Assembly (NCBI RefSeq): GCF_000721175.1
Contig: NZ_JOEZ01000033.1
Location: 5,930 to 69,929, forward strand
Reading direction: 5' to 3'
Source of the DNA: Streptomyces anulatus
GTDB taxonomy: Bacteria > Actinomycetota > Actinomycetes > Streptomycetales > Streptomycetaceae
Length of the DNA stretch: 64,000 bases
The notes beneath the pieces are model-generated. The model saw nothing but the letters and a program-made list of their open reading frames with translations. It was not told where the DNA came from and made no database searches. This document shows, piece by piece, positions 26,943 through 36,166 of this stretch. The stretch's first letter is position 1; every line of letters begins with the position of its first letter. A program made the position numbers and the translations under genes.

Positions 26943-27962
26943 TCAGCGGCCCCCTTGCTGCCGGGGTGGCATGCATCCGGTCGCCGGGGGTGTGCCGGCG
27001 GGAAGGTAGTTCTTGGGCACGACACCGCAGACGTAGTTGTCGAACCAGCGTCCGCTGCCGAGGGTGTTGCCGACGAGCCGGCTGTACGAGCCGGTGGCGG
27101 CGAGGACCTTGTCCAGACTCTTGCGGTTCTTCACCAGGACGGCGGTGACCCGGCCGAGGGACTCCAGGGTCGGCCCGAGTTGCTTGTCGTTGTCCCGGAC
27201 CAGTCCGGTGAGCTGGGTGCCGAGGTCGCGGGTGCCGGTGAGCAGCAGATGGATGGAGTCGCGGCGGGCCTGGATCTCGCCGAGGAGCAGGTTCCCGTCC
27301 TCCAGGAGCGTTTCGAAGCTGCTCTTCTTCCCGGCGAGGGTCTTGGTGAGCCGCTTGCTGCTGCGGAGCAGGGTGGCGAGCTGGGCGTCGCGTTCGGAGA
27401 CCGTACGGGAGAGGGCGGAGAGCCCGTCGGCGGCGCTGCGGACGTGGGGCGGGGAGTCCTTGAAGGTGGCGGAGATCGCCTCGAAGCTCGTGGCGAGCTG
27501 CTCGGTGTCGATCTCCCCGATGGTCTCCCCCAGCCCGTTGAAGGCCTGGGTGACGTCGTACGGGGAGGTGGTGCGGCTCGCGGTGATGCGGGAGCCGGGG
27601 TCCTGGGGGGCGTCGCCGAGGGGGTCGACGGCGAGGTACTTCTCGCCGAGCAGGGTCTTGACGGCGATGCCCACGGTGGAGGAGTCGCCGATCCAGGCGT
27701 CCTTCACCCGGAAGTCGACCCGGACCTTCGCGCCGTCGAGGGAGACGCCGGTGACCTCGCCGACCTTCACTCCGGCGATCCGTACCTCGTCGCCGTCGGC
27801 GAGTCCGGCGGATTCGGTGAAGTCGGCGCTGTAGGAGGTGCCGCTCTCGACGAAGGGCAGGGCGTCGGCGCGCCAGGCGGCGAGGCCGAGCAGGGTCAGG
27901 ACGAGGAGCCCGACGACGGCGACGGCGACCGGGTTGCGCTCCCGGATGGGGGTGATTCTCAT
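26943..27962 (-). CDS. mceC: Mce family protein, MceC position
   Basis: 339 residues: TM helix (about 13-32, VAVAVVGLLVLTLLGLAAW), MCE domain (about 42-120: SYSADFTESAGLADGDEVRIAGVKVG), helical region, and a C-terminal Cys pair (NYVCGVVP and TGCMPP). The ATG at 27962 overlaps the mceB stop by 4 bp. Together with A, B and D-F it should build the periplasm-spanning Mce hexamer. Confidence 0.88.
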   Translation of the reverse strand: MRITPIRERNPVAVAVVGLLVLTLLGLAAWRADALPFVESGTSYSADFTESAGLADGDEVRIAGVKVGEVTGVSLDGAKVRVDFRVKDAWIGDSSTVGIAVKTLLGEKYLAVDPLGDAPQDPGSRITASRTTSPYDVTQAFNGLGETIGEIDTEQLATSFEAISATFKDSPPHVRSAADGLSALSRTVSERDAQLATLLRSSKRLTKTLAGKKSSFETLLEDGNLLLGEIQARRDSIHLLLTGTRDLGTQLTGLVRDNDKQLGPTLESLGRVTAVLVKNRKSLDKVLAATGSYSRLVGNTLGSGRWFDNYVCGVVPKNYLPAGTPPATGCMPPRQQGGR

Positions 27963-28990
27963 GCCAGGCACCTCGGTTGGGTGATCGCGATGCCGCCTGG
28001 CGGCGTGCTGCCGTCGTCGTGGGTGACGCCGCTGACCTTCGCTTCGCAGAGGTAGAGGTTGAGCCACGATCCGTAGGACGTCAGTCGGCTGATGGCCGCC
28101 ATCTTGGCCGGGGTCTTCTGGAGGAAGTTCTCGATCTGCGGGGTGCCCTTGTCCAACTGACGGCTGAGCCGACCGAGTTGGCGGATGTCGTCCTTGAGGG
28201 GCTTCCTGCCGTCCTGGAAGAGATCGGCGGTGACGGTGGTGAGCGCGCCCATCGCGGTGATGGCCTCGCCGAGCGGTTCGCGGTCGCCGGAGAAGCCGGT
28301 GACGAGCTTCTGGAGGGTGACGACGAGGTCGTCGAAGCCCGCCTCCCGGTCGTTGACCGTCTTGAGCACGGTGTTGAGGTTCTTGATCACCTCGCCGATC
28401 ACCTTGTCCTTCGCGGCGACGGTGGTGGTGAGCGAGCCGACGTGCCGCAGGATGCTGTCGACGGTGCCGCCCTCGCCCTGGAGGACCTGGACGATGGAGC
28501 CGGCGAGCTGGTTGACGTCGGGCGGCGACAGCCCTTCGAACAGGGGCTGGAAGCCGTTGAAGAGCTGGGTGAGGTCGAGCGCCGGCGTGGTGCGGGAGAG
28601 CGGGATGGTGTCCCCGGGCGCGAAGGCCCGGCCGACGGGTCCGGCGCCCCGGTCGAGGTCGACGTACCGCTGGCCGACCATGTTGAGGTACTTGATGGAC
28701 GCCGTCACCGAGGCGGGGAGGGCGCGCCCCTTGCGTACGGCGAAGGACACCTCGGCGACCCGGCGGTCGGCGACCTTCACGGATTCGACCTGGCCGACCT
28801 TCACCCCGGCGATCCGGACGCTGTCGCCGGGGATGAGCCCGGTGGCGTCGGTGAACCGGGCCTTGTACGTGGTGGTGTCCCCGACGCCCTTGTTGGCGAT
28901 GGAGAGCCCGAGGACGGTGGTGGCCAGCACGGTGACCACGATGAAGACGAGGGACTTGGTGACCGGTCCCGCGAGCGAGCGGCGTTTCAC
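27959..28990 (-). CDS. mceB: Mce family protein, MceB position
   Basis: 343 residues: TM helix (about 12-30), MCE domain (about 38-118: YKARFTDATGLIPGDSVRIAGVKVG), helical region, and a C-terminal Cys pair (LYLCEAK and QPRCLA at the very end). It overlaps mceA and mceC by 4 bp each. MceB typically has the shortest tail of the six, as here. Confidence 0.88.
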   Translation of the reverse strand: MKRRSLAGPVTKSLVFIVVTVLATTVLGLSIANKGVGDTTTYKARFTDATGLIPGDSVRIAGVKVGQVESVKVADRRVAEVSFAVRKGRALPASVTASIKYLNMVGQRYVDLDRGAGPVGRAFAPGDTIPLSRTTPALDLTQLFNGFQPLFEGLSPPDVNQLAGSIVQVLQGEGGTVDSILRHVGSLTTTVAAKDKVIGEVIKNLNTVLKTVNDREAGFDDLVVTLQKLVTGFSGDREPLGEAITAMGALTTVTADLFQDGRKPLKDDIRQLGRLSRQLDKGTPQIENFLQKTPAKMAAISRLTSYGSWLNLYLCEAKVSGVTHDDGSTPPGGIAITQPRCLA

Positions 28991-30285
28991 CTGAGCTTCA
29001 CCTCCGCACCGCGGAAGGCCGGACCGATGAGCACGCTGCTCCAGTCGGCCAGGTCGCCCGGCCGGACCTTCAGCGAGGGTGCGACCAGTTCGTTGACGAG
29101 CCGGGACTCCTGCGGCGAGTTGGGCAGGCCGAGCGCGGTGTCCGCGTCGCCGCCGCCGACGTCCGGGACCGGCGGCGGCGCGGTGACGTCGGCGGCCCGG
29201 CGGGTGTCGGCGGTCGGGGCGTGCTTGCCGACGTACGGCACCGAGTAGCAGTGCGGTCCGCCGGAGGCGTTGTAGACCGGGGTGTCCTTGCCGGGGACGT
29301 ACTTGCCCTGGGAGGGGACGGACCTGACCGACACGTGCAGTCCCGGCTGATCGGTTCCCTTGCCGAGCGCCTTGTCCATGGCGGGCACGAAGCCGGCCAT
29401 GGTGCGCAGGGTGCAGGGGAACGAATCGGCGTATTCGGCGAGGAGTTCGAGGGAGGGCCTGCCGGAGGCGGAGAGCCGGATGAGGTTGTCCTTGTTCTCC
29501 CGCAGGAAGGAGGTGACGTCCTGCGCGGCGGCCGTGGTGGTGCCGTGGAGGCCGGCGAGCCGCGCCTCCTGGTCGGCGAGTGTGGAGCTGGTGACCGTGG
29601 CGTCGGTCAGCGCGTCGAGGACGTCCGGCGCGGCCTCCGCGTACAGCGTGCTCACCTTGACGAGTTCCTTGATGTCGGCGTTGAGGGTGGGGAGTTGGGG
29701 GTTGAACTTCTTCAGGTGACCGTCCAGCGTGGTCAGCGTCTCGCCGAGGCGCTCACCGCGGCCCTCCAGTGCCTGGGAGACGGCGCCCAGGGTGGCGGAG
29801 AGCTTCTCGGGCTTCACGGCGGTCAGCAGCGGCAGGACGTTGTCCAGGACCTGTTCCAGTTCGATGGCGTTGCTGGAGCGGTCCTGCGGGATGACGGCCC
29901 CGGCCCGCAGGGCTCCGCCCGTGGGGATGCGGGGCGGGACGAGCGCGACGAACCGTGCGCCGAAGAGGGTCGTGGGCAGCATCTGGGCGGTGACGTCGGC
30001 GGGGACCTGTCCGAGCTTGTCCCGGTCGATGGCCAGGGTCAGGCGGGCGCCGTCGCCGTCGGTGGCGATGGAGCGGACCTGCCCGATGACGACGCCGCGC
30101 AGCTTCACGTCCGCGTTGTCGTGCATCTCGTTGCCGACCGAGCCGGTGCGGACCGTGACGGTCGCGTCGTCGGTGAAGTCCTTCTCGTACACGGAGACCG
30201 ATACCCACACCAGGATGGCGGGCACCAGCAGGAAGGTGACTCCGGCCAGGCGCCGGCGGACCGTGCGTGTGCTGGATGTTCGCAT
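28987..30285 (-). CDS. mceA: Mce family protein, MceA position
   Basis: 432 residues from the ATG at 30285. TM helix (about 12-32), MCE domain (about 40-125: ATVTVRTGSVGNEMHDNADVKLRG), long helical segment, then a C-terminal extension with a Cys pair (FPCTLRT and PHCYSV) and a Pro/Ala-rich stretch before ADWSSVLIGPAF. MceA contacts substrate and the permease in the Mce1 complex. It overlaps the YrbE-B stop by one base (ATGA). Confidence 0.88.
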   Translation of the reverse strand: MRTSSTRTVRRRLAGVTFLLVPAILVWVSVSVYEKDFTDDATVTVRTGSVGNEMHDNADVKLRGVVIGQVRSIATDGDGARLTLAIDRDKLGQVPADVTAQMLPTTLFGARFVALVPPRIPTGGALRAGAVIPQDRSSNAIELEQVLDNVLPLLTAVKPEKLSATLGAVSQALEGRGERLGETLTTLDGHLKKFNPQLPTLNADIKELVKVSTLYAEAAPDVLDALTDATVTSSTLADQEARLAGLHGTTTAAAQDVTSFLRENKDNLIRLSASGRPSLELLAEYADSFPCTLRTMAGFVPAMDKALGKGTDQPGLHVSVRSVPSQGKYVPGKDTPVYNASGGPHCYSVPYVGKHAPTADTRRAADVTAPPPVPDVGGGDADTALGLPNSPQESRLVNELVAPSLKVRPGDLADWSSVLIGPAFRGAEVKLR

Positions 30286-31088
30286 CAGCCGGCCACCTTC
30301 ACCGTCGTCGTGGCGCCCCAGATGGCGAGCGAGAGGAAGAAGTCGGTGACGCTGATGAGGACGATGGCGTTGCGCACCGACCGGCCGACCGCCACGCCCA
30401 CACCGGCCGGTCCGCCGGTGGCGTGGAAGCCGTAGTAGCAGTGGGCGAGGATCACCAGCACGCTGAAGATCAGCACCTTGAGCACCGACAGCAGGACGTC
30501 CTGCGGGGAGAGGAAGAGATTGAAGTAGTGGTCGTAGGTGCCCGCCGACTGGCCGTTGAAGAAGATGGTGATGTAGCGGGAGGCGACGTACGAGGAGAGC
30601 AGCCCGATCGCGTACAGCGGGATGATCGCGACGACTCCCGCGATGATGCGGGTGGTGACGAGGTAGGGCATGGACCGCACGCCCATCGCCTCCAGGGCGT
30701 CGACCTCCTCGTTGATCCGCATCGCGCCGAGCTGGGCGGTGAAGCCGGCGCCGACGGTGGCGGAGAGGGCGAGTCCGGCGACCAGGGGGGCGATCTCCCG
30801 GGTGTTGAAGTAGGCGGAGATGAACCCGGTGAACGCCGAGGTGCCGATCTGGTTGAGGGCCGCGTAGCCCTGGAGTCCGACGACCGTGCCGGTGAACAGG
30901 GTCATGGCGACCATCACGCCGATGGTGCCGCCGATGACGCCGAGGCCGCCGCTGCCGAAGGCGACCTCGGCCAGCAGCCGCTGCACCTCCCGCAGGTAGC
31001 GGCGCAGGGTGCGCGGGATCCAGAGAAGTGCTGTGACGTAGAAGGTGAGCTGGTCGCCCGATCGGTCGAGCCGGCTGAGCATCGCCAT
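30285..31088 (-). CDS. YrbE/MlaE-family permease, second copy (YrbE-B)
   Basis: 267 residues with five or six TM helices and the MlaE-family core: GFTAQLGAMRINEEVDALEAMGV (about 120-142) is the coupling helix that docks to the ATPase, with an amphipathic N-terminal helix. Permease partner of YrbE-A in the Mce importer. It starts 3 bp after the end of YrbE-A and overlaps mceA, the canonical order yrbEA-yrbEB-mceA. Confidence 0.92.
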   Translation of the reverse strand: MAMLSRLDRSGDQLTFYVTALLWIPRTLRRYLREVQRLLAEVAFGSGGLGVIGGTIGVMVAMTLFTGTVVGLQGYAALNQIGTSAFTGFISAYFNTREIAPLVAGLALSATVGAGFTAQLGAMRINEEVDALEAMGVRSMPYLVTTRIIAGVVAIIPLYAIGLLSSYVASRYITIFFNGQSAGTYDHYFNLFLSPQDVLLSVLKVLIFSVLVILAHCYYGFHATGGPAGVGVAVGRSVRNAIVLISVTDFFLSLAIWGATTTVKVAG

Positions 31089-31091
31089 CGG

Positions 31092-31958
31092 TCAGCTCCC
31101 CTTCGCGGGGACGATCTGGAGGTAGATCGCCGTGAGGACCATGTTCACGAAGAACAGCAGCATGAAGGTGATGACGACGGACTGATTGACCGCGTCGCCG
31201 ACGCCCTTGGGGCCGCCGCGCGGGTTCAGGCCCCGGTATGCGGCCACGATGCCCGCGATGAAGCCGAAGATCAGGGCCTTGAGCTCGCTGATGTAGAGGT
31301 CGGGCAGCTGGGCGAGGGCGGAGAAGCTCGCGAGGTACGCGCCCGGGGTGCCGTCCTGCATGATCACGTTGAAGAAGTAGCCGCCGAGCGTGCCGACCAC
31401 CGAGATCAGCCCGTTGAGCAGCACGGCGACGAGCATGGTGGCCAGCACCCGGGGGACGACGAGGCGCTGGATGGGTGATACGCCCATGACCTCCATCGCG
31501 TCGAGTTCCTCGCGGATCTTCCGCGAGCCGAGGTCGGCGCAGATCGCGGATCCGGCGGCGCCGGAGATCAGCAGCGCCACGATGATCGGGCTGGCCTGCT
31601 GGATCACGGCGAGGACGCTGGCGCCGCCGGTGAAGGACTGGGCGCCGAGCTGCTGGGTGAGGGAGCCGACCTGGAGGGCGATGACCGCGCCGAACGGGAT
31701 GGAGACGAGGGCGGCGGGCAGGATCGTGACGCTGGCGACGAACCAGAACTGCTCGATGAACTCCCGCACCTGGAACGGTCTGCGGAAGATGGCCCGGGCC
31801 ACCGCGACGGCGAGCGCGAACAGCTTCCCGGTCTCGTGGAGCGGGGCGAGCAGCCGGGACGGCCGCCGCTGCTCGGGCGCGGGCCCGGCGGCGGGGCCGG
31901 TGACCGGCGGGGGCTTCTCGGGCGGCTCGGGCGGCCGCACCGGCATCGGGGCGGTCAC
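31092..31958 (-). CDS. YrbE/MlaE-family permease, first copy (YrbE-A)
   Basis: 288 residues: a Pro-rich cytosolic N-terminus of about 35 residues (PPEPPEKPPPV), then the MlaE fold. The coupling segment SAICADLGSRKIREELDAMEVMGV lies at about 140-163 and a PRG GPKGVGDAVN loop near the C-terminus. It forms the transmembrane heterodimer with YrbE-B. It overlaps the ATPase gene by 4 bp. Confidence 0.92.
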   Translation of the reverse strand: MTAPMPVRPPEPPEKPPPVTGPAAGPAPEQRRPSRLLAPLHETGKLFALAVAVARAIFRRPFQVREFIEQFWFVASVTILPAALVSIPFGAVIALQVGSLTQQLGAQSFTGGASVLAVIQQASPIIVALLISGAAGSAICADLGSRKIREELDAMEVMGVSPIQRLVVPRVLATMLVAVLLNGLISVVGTLGGYFFNVIMQDGTPGAYLASFSALAQLPDLYISELKALIFGFIAGIVAAYRGLNPRGGPKGVGDAVNQSVVITFMLLFFVNMVLTAIYLQIVPAKGS

Positions 31959-32941
31959 GCGCGCGCACCTCCCGCGGCCGGGGTGTAGCTGTCGAGGATC
32001 GCCGTACGGGCGGCCTCCGGCAGCTGGCCCATCATCGACATGACCCGCTCGCGGCGGCGCAGCGCTCCCTGGCGTACGGGCATGCCGGGCGAGGGCTCCA
32101 GCTGCGGGACGACGGTGCGGGGCCCGGTGTGCAGCGGGGCGGTGTCGACCAGCTGCTCGGCGGCGAGGGTGGCGGCGTCCTTCTCCTCGGACATGCCGAT
32201 GGGTCCTTCGCGGCGTCCGGCGAGGAACTGGGAGACGACCGGGGTGTCACTGGTGAGCAGCACCTCGCGTGGGCCGAAGGTGACGAGGTTGCGGCAGAAC
32301 AGCATGCCCATGTTGTCGGGGACGGTGGCCGCGATGTCGAGGTTGTGGGTGACGATGAGCATCGTCGCGTCGATCTGCGCGTTGAGGTCGATGAGGAGTT
32401 GCGACAGATAGGCGGTGCGGACCGGGTCGAGGCCGGAGTCCGGCTCGTCGCAGAGGATGATCTGCGGGTCCAGGACGAGGGCGCGGGCGAGGCCCGCCCG
32501 TTTGCGCATGCCGCCGGATATCTCGCCCGGCAGCTTTCCCTCGGCGCCGAGGAGCCCGACGACGTCGATGCGCTCCATGACGATGCGGCGGATCTCGGAT
32601 TCCTTCTTGCGGGTGTGCTCGCGCAGCGGGAAGGCGATGTTGTCGAAGAGCGACATCGAGCCGAAAAGGGCCCCGTCCTGGAACATGAGGCCGAAGAGCT
32701 TGCGGGTCTCCATGATGTCGCGCTCGGAGCTGTTCACCATGTCGACGCCGTTGATGAGGACGCGTCCCTGTTCGGGCTTCAGGAGTCCGATGATGGATTT
32801 CAGGAAAACCGTCTTCCCGGTTCCGGAAGGACCGAGCATGACGCTCACTTCACCGGCGGGCAGGGTGAGGCTGACGTCCTGCCAGATGTTCTGCTTGCCG
32901 AAGGACTTCGTCAGGCCTTCGACGACTACTTCGATTCCCAT
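31955..32941 (-). CDS. mkl: Mce/Mla-type ABC transporter ATP-binding protein
   Basis: 328 residues. Walker A GPSGTGKT at 37-44, a Q-loop (MFQDGALFGSM), an atypical signature SGGMRKR characteristic of MlaF/Mkl, Walker B ILCDEPDSGLDP and the H-loop VTHNLD. An extra C-terminal stretch of about 85 residues is typical of actinobacterial Mkl. It energises lipid or sterol import through YrbE/Mce. In mycobacteria mkl is unlinked; here it is the first gene of the operon, so one promoter upstream of 32941 can drive the whole importer. Confidence 0.93.
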   Translation of the reverse strand: MGIEVVVEGLTKSFGKQNIWQDVSLTLPAGEVSVMLGPSGTGKTVFLKSIIGLLKPEQGRVLINGVDMVNSSERDIMETRKLFGLMFQDGALFGSMSLFDNIAFPLREHTRKKESEIRRIVMERIDVVGLLGAEGKLPGEISGGMRKRAGLARALVLDPQIILCDEPDSGLDPVRTAYLSQLLIDLNAQIDATMLIVTHNLDIAATVPDNMGMLFCRNLVTFGPREVLLTSDTPVVSQFLAGRREGPIGMSEEKDAATLAAEQLVDTAPLHTGPRTVVPQLEPSPGMPVRQGALRRRERVMSMMGQLPEAARTAILDSYTPAAGGARA

Positions 32942-33482
32942 CGGCCCTCCCTCGATGTGGCGGTGAACGTGTTCATCGTTTAGCGCTCCGGCTCTGAGAA
33001 AAGCGATGGCGGCTCGTCACACATGCACCAGGGGGCGCACGTTATGTCCGCCGAAACCGCCAGGGCAAGCCGTTGAACAGCGGAGATCGACGAACACGGT
33101 GCTGAGAATGGATCACTTGTCATTCGGTGACAAGGCCGGTTCCCGTCCTTGTCGAAATCTGCGCAAGTACCCGGACGTTCGACCCGGGGTGTTCCCGGAC
33201 CGGAGCGGAGCAAACCGGGCCCGAGTGTGTGGGCCGAGCTGGTTGGCAGGGGTATTCGATCGGCACGCCTGGGACGCTACGGGCCGGTAACCTGACTTCG
33301 CAATACTGGGTACAGATTTTCCTCGGCAAGAATTCATGAGCCGCTGAGGATTGTTCACGGGTGAGCAATCCGGTTGCCAAACCTGTCGGATGATGAGGAA
33401 TCACAGGGCCGGCGGGCCTGCCCTGCGGGCACGGAGGAGCCCCTCCGGTCCTGGGGCCGGAGGGGCTCGGAGGGTGTTCAGC
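32942..33482. other. Gene-free region carrying the mce operon promoter
   Basis: No frame in these 541 bases has Streptomyces-like codon use; several short frames are too AT-mixed at third positions. GC is lower than in the flanks, notably 33285-33420, which fits a regulatory region. The mce promoter (minus strand) and the terminator of the gene ending at 33483 lie here. Confidence 0.6.
33437..33468 (-). terminator. Hairpin terminator after the DUF6801-like gene
   Basis: GAGCCCCTCCGG at 33437-33448 pairs perfectly with CCGGAGGGGCTC at 33457-33468 (12-bp stem, 8-nt loop), 14 bp beyond the stop of the minus-strand gene. No U-run. Confidence 0.75.
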
Positions 33483-34973
33483 TCACCGTTCGGGGTCGGG
33501 CACCCTCGGCGGGCAGTCGGGCCCTTCCGGGTTGGTGGCCACACACAGGGGGGCCTGGGTCATCTTGGTGTAGTTGTCGGCCTTCTTGCCCGGACTGGAG
33601 ATGGCCGAGGTGAAGATCGGGTCGAGGTCCTCGCCCACCCCGCACCCCTCGAACGGTGGGATATGGGCGTAGCCGGTCAGGGTGCCGCCGAACGCCACGA
33701 GGTAGCCGGCCGGTGGATAGCTCTGGCCGTACCCCCTCAGCACCTGTTCGAAGGGCCGTTCCGTGCGGCAGTCGGGGCCCACGTCCAGGGGCACCCCGTT
33801 CACCTTCACGTCGGAGAGCCGCATGACGAGCTGGGCCGTGACCGTCGTCTCCTCCGGGTAGGTCGGCGTGTTGGTGACCGTGTGGGTGTGGATCGCGGCC
33901 GGGGGGCCGACCTGTTCCAGTGTCATGGTCGCGGTCGTCGGCATGAATCCGTAACTGAGGAACGTGGCCTTCGTCGGCGGGAGTTGACGGCGTCCCTCGT
34001 AGTCGAAGTTCACCTCCGACGTGACGTCGACGGTCGAGGCGCAGGAGTCGTTGATGTAGCGCTTGTTCAGCACCACCTTCATGAACGCCGGCCCCAGGGC
34101 CGCCGCGCCGTCCAGCTTGGCGGCGTTGGCGTAGCCGGCCGCGTAGGTCTCCGCGGTCGTCATCACCCACTCGGGCGGGATCTCGATCGGGCAGCTGCCC
34201 GGGTCCTCGTCGGCGAGCGCTTCGAGCCGTTCGTCGGTGAGGGCGTCGATCTTCTCCCGTGCGGTGGGCGGCAGGCCCTCGTCCGGGCGGCCGGGCGTGG
34301 GTTCCGGTGCGGGGTCGCTCTCCCCGGGCCGGGGGGCGGGGGCCGTGGGGTCGGTGTCGCCGCGGACCGTGATCGCGGTCAGTTCGGGCTCCTGACCCGG
34401 GACCGGCTCGCAGGCGACGTCGAGGCCCGGGGGTGCGGTCGGCTCGCCGGCCTCCGTGCGGGAGGCCAGCGAGAGGGCGAGCGCGGCGGGCGCCAGCGTC
34501 GCCCGCCCGGGGCTGCCGAAGGAGACCGTCGGCACGTCCCCGGTCGCGGTCAGGGCCAGTTCGCCCTCGTCCGGCAGGGCGACGGGCGGGGCGGTCAGGT
34601 CCTGCCAGGAGGCGTCGGCGGACCGGTCGCCGACGGTGTTGCGGACGGTGAGCCGCGCGACGGCCGACAGGGTTTCGGCGTCGAGGTCACGGAACCGGGC
34701 GAGCGCCGTGGGCGGCAGGTTCACGTCCACCGAGACCTGGCCGGGGCGGATCTCCTCGCCCGTGCGGACCGAGGTGGGGAGGACCGCCGAGACGACGACG
34801 TCCACCTCCTCGGGCCCGGAGGGAAAGGGACAGGCGTAGCGGAGGGTGACCTCCGACTTCTGTTCCGCGGCGGCCGATTCGGCGCTGGGGACGAGCGCGG
34901 TGGCGACGACGAGCGCTCCGCCCACGGCCCAGTGGATCGGTGCTCTCGCTGCGGCGCGTGCATCGACGGTCAT
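33483..34973 (-). CDS. Secreted DUF6801-like protein
   Basis: 496 residues. An export signal (VGGALVVATALVPSAESAAA) precedes an N-terminal beta-sandwich (about 40-205, beginning VTLRYACPFPSG) that matches my memory of DUF6801. A Pro/Asp/Glu linker (about 222-255) and a C-terminal beta-rich domain (about 275-480) with at least six Cys follow (SCPIEIP, DSCAST, PDCRTE, EGCGVG, PLCVATN, PDCPP). No catalytic motif is visible. DUF6801 proteins are actinobacterial surface proteins of unknown role. Its position next to the Mce importer and two more secreted proteins suggests a cell-surface lipid-handling group (inference). Confidence 0.75.
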   Translation of the reverse strand: MTVDARAAARAPIHWAVGGALVVATALVPSAESAAAEQKSEVTLRYACPFPSGPEEVDVVVSAVLPTSVRTGEEIRPGQVSVDVNLPPTALARFRDLDAETLSAVARLTVRNTVGDRSADASWQDLTAPPVALPDEGELALTATGDVPTVSFGSPGRATLAPAALALSLASRTEAGEPTAPPGLDVACEPVPGQEPELTAITVRGDTDPTAPAPRPGESDPAPEPTPGRPDEGLPPTAREKIDALTDERLEALADEDPGSCPIEIPPEWVMTTAETYAAGYANAAKLDGAAALGPAFMKVVLNKRYINDSCASTVDVTSEVNFDYEGRRQLPPTKATFLSYGFMPTTATMTLEQVGPPAAIHTHTVTNTPTYPEETTVTAQLVMRLSDVKVNGVPLDVGPDCRTERPFEQVLRGYGQSYPPAGYLVAFGGTLTGYAHIPPFEGCGVGEDLDPIFTSAISSPGKKADNYTKMTQAPLCVATNPEGPDCPPRVPDPER

Positions 34974-35346
34974 ACGGATGTGTCCTTCCGGCGCGCGTGG
35001 GCCCAGAGGAGGGGGTGGCTGCGGACTGCGGGTCCGCTTCGCGGCGACGGCCCCTGCGGGCGGAGGCCGAGCGGACCGCGAACGGACGTCGAGCGGGGTT
35101 CGGCCGTACGTCGACCGGGCTCGGCCGGGCTTCGGATCGCCCTACCGACGGGTACGGTACGCACGCCGACGACGCCTGGGAAGGGCCGGGTTCCCGATCG
35201 GGTCTCCGGCCCGCGGACTTTGGCAGACGGTGACAATCCACCGTCGCGCCCTTGTCGGCGGGTGCGCGGAAAATGAGGACGTGCCCGGCCGTCGGGTGCG
35301 CTCGGCCGGGCACGACGCTCACGTACAGGACGTCATCGGCGGTGGG
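34974..35346. other. Gene-free region between secreted-protein genes
   Basis: 373 bases without a supported gene. It should contain the promoter of the 34973 gene, and it carries the hairpin at 35281-35313 that terminates the gene ending at 35347. Several ACGG/CCGTACG-rich stretches at 35100-35165 show no clear repeat. Confidence 0.6.
35281..35313 (-). terminator. Hairpin terminator after secreted protein gene
   Basis: GTGCCCGGCCG at 35281-35291 pairs with CGGCCGGGCAC at 35303-35313 (11-bp perfect stem, 11-nt loop), 34 bp beyond the stop at 35347. Confidence 0.7.
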
Positions 35347-36003
35347 TCAGCCGCTGATGACCGGGGACTTGCCCGATGCCGTGTTCACGATGGTGTACAG
35401 ACCCTGGAAACTGGCGGTGGTGCCGACGATGCCGCAGCCGCCGCCGACCTTGTTGGCGATGGCCAGGGTGAGCCCGCCGCCCGCGGTGCTCAGGGTGCCG
35501 TTGCTGCCGCCCGCGCTCGGGTTGTTGTACTTGGCCGCGACCTTGCCGGTCACGTCGAAGGTGCAGGGTCCGAGGATGCTGCTCCCGGACACCTTCGCCT
35601 TGATCGCTCTGATCTCACCGGTCGTCTGGCCCGTGGAGTTGGTGCCGGCGCCCGCCGTGTAGTCCAGGCCCCAGATCTCCCACGGCGGCGTGGTGGTCAC
35701 CGTCCACGTGGAGCTGAACGGCCCGGTGCACGGCGAGTTGAACGAGATCGCCGAGATGGACGCGAGCTTGGCCGGGCTCCCGGCGACCGGGGAGGTCGGC
35801 GCCGAGCCCGAGGCTGCGGAGGAGGCACACTGGATCTTGTTGCCGTTGTTGTCGGTCAGGACGGTCACTCCGGCGCTGCCCTTGAAGGCACCGGTCGGGC
35901 TGATCGTCCAGCTGGTCGGCGCGGCGACGGCCGAGGGGGCGGCCAGGACGACGGATGCCGCGGCGGCACCGATCGCGGTCAGGACACCGGTTCGCTTGAA
36001 CAT
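35347..36003 (-). CDS. Secreted beta-rich protein, function unknown
   Basis: 218 residues from the ATG at 36003 (MFKRTGVLTAIGAAAASV), a clear Sec signal cleaved near AVAAPTS. The mature protein is Ser/Thr/Gly-rich, beta-like, with four Cys (IQCASS, SPCTGP, GPCTFD, GGCGIV) likely in two disulfides. I do not recognise a family. Ser/Thr-Gly content and size resemble small wall-associated proteins of mycolata. It is one of three consecutive minus-strand secreted genes between the mce operon and a PucR regulator. Confidence 0.8.
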   Translation of the reverse strand: MFKRTGVLTAIGAAAASVVLAAPSAVAAPTSWTISPTGAFKGSAGVTVLTDNNGNKIQCASSAASGSAPTSPVAGSPAKLASISAISFNSPCTGPFSSTWTVTTTPPWEIWGLDYTAGAGTNSTGQTTGEIRAIKAKVSGSSILGPCTFDVTGKVAAKYNNPSAGGSNGTLSTAGGGLTLAIANKVGGGCGIVGTTASFQGLYTIVNTASGKSPVISG

Positions 36004-36166
36004 GGGGGTACTCCCTTTTCTCGTCCCGTTGGGGATTCGGTCGAACGTGACTGGAGAGGTTCGTGCGCTGTTGTTCGCCGTGCCGGACGGTGCGGCACTC
36101 GGCGGTTCCATGAGGGTGGACGTGAGGGCGGCTTTCGCGTCACCTCCTCGTACCGGGGGGGAAGGC

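Noticed and set aside
23716..29248. Several long plus-strand frames across the mce operon
   Set aside because: Val/Gly/Asp-rich antisense frames without any domain; minus-strand Mce proteins are unambiguous.
30286..31968. N-terminal extension of MceA through the two YrbE genes
   Set aside because: This stretch is out of frame with the real permeases and Arg/Pro-rich; MceA begins at 30285.
33003..33404. Short frames on both strands upstream of the mce operon
   Set aside because: No third-position bias, no ribosome sites, and they overlap one another.
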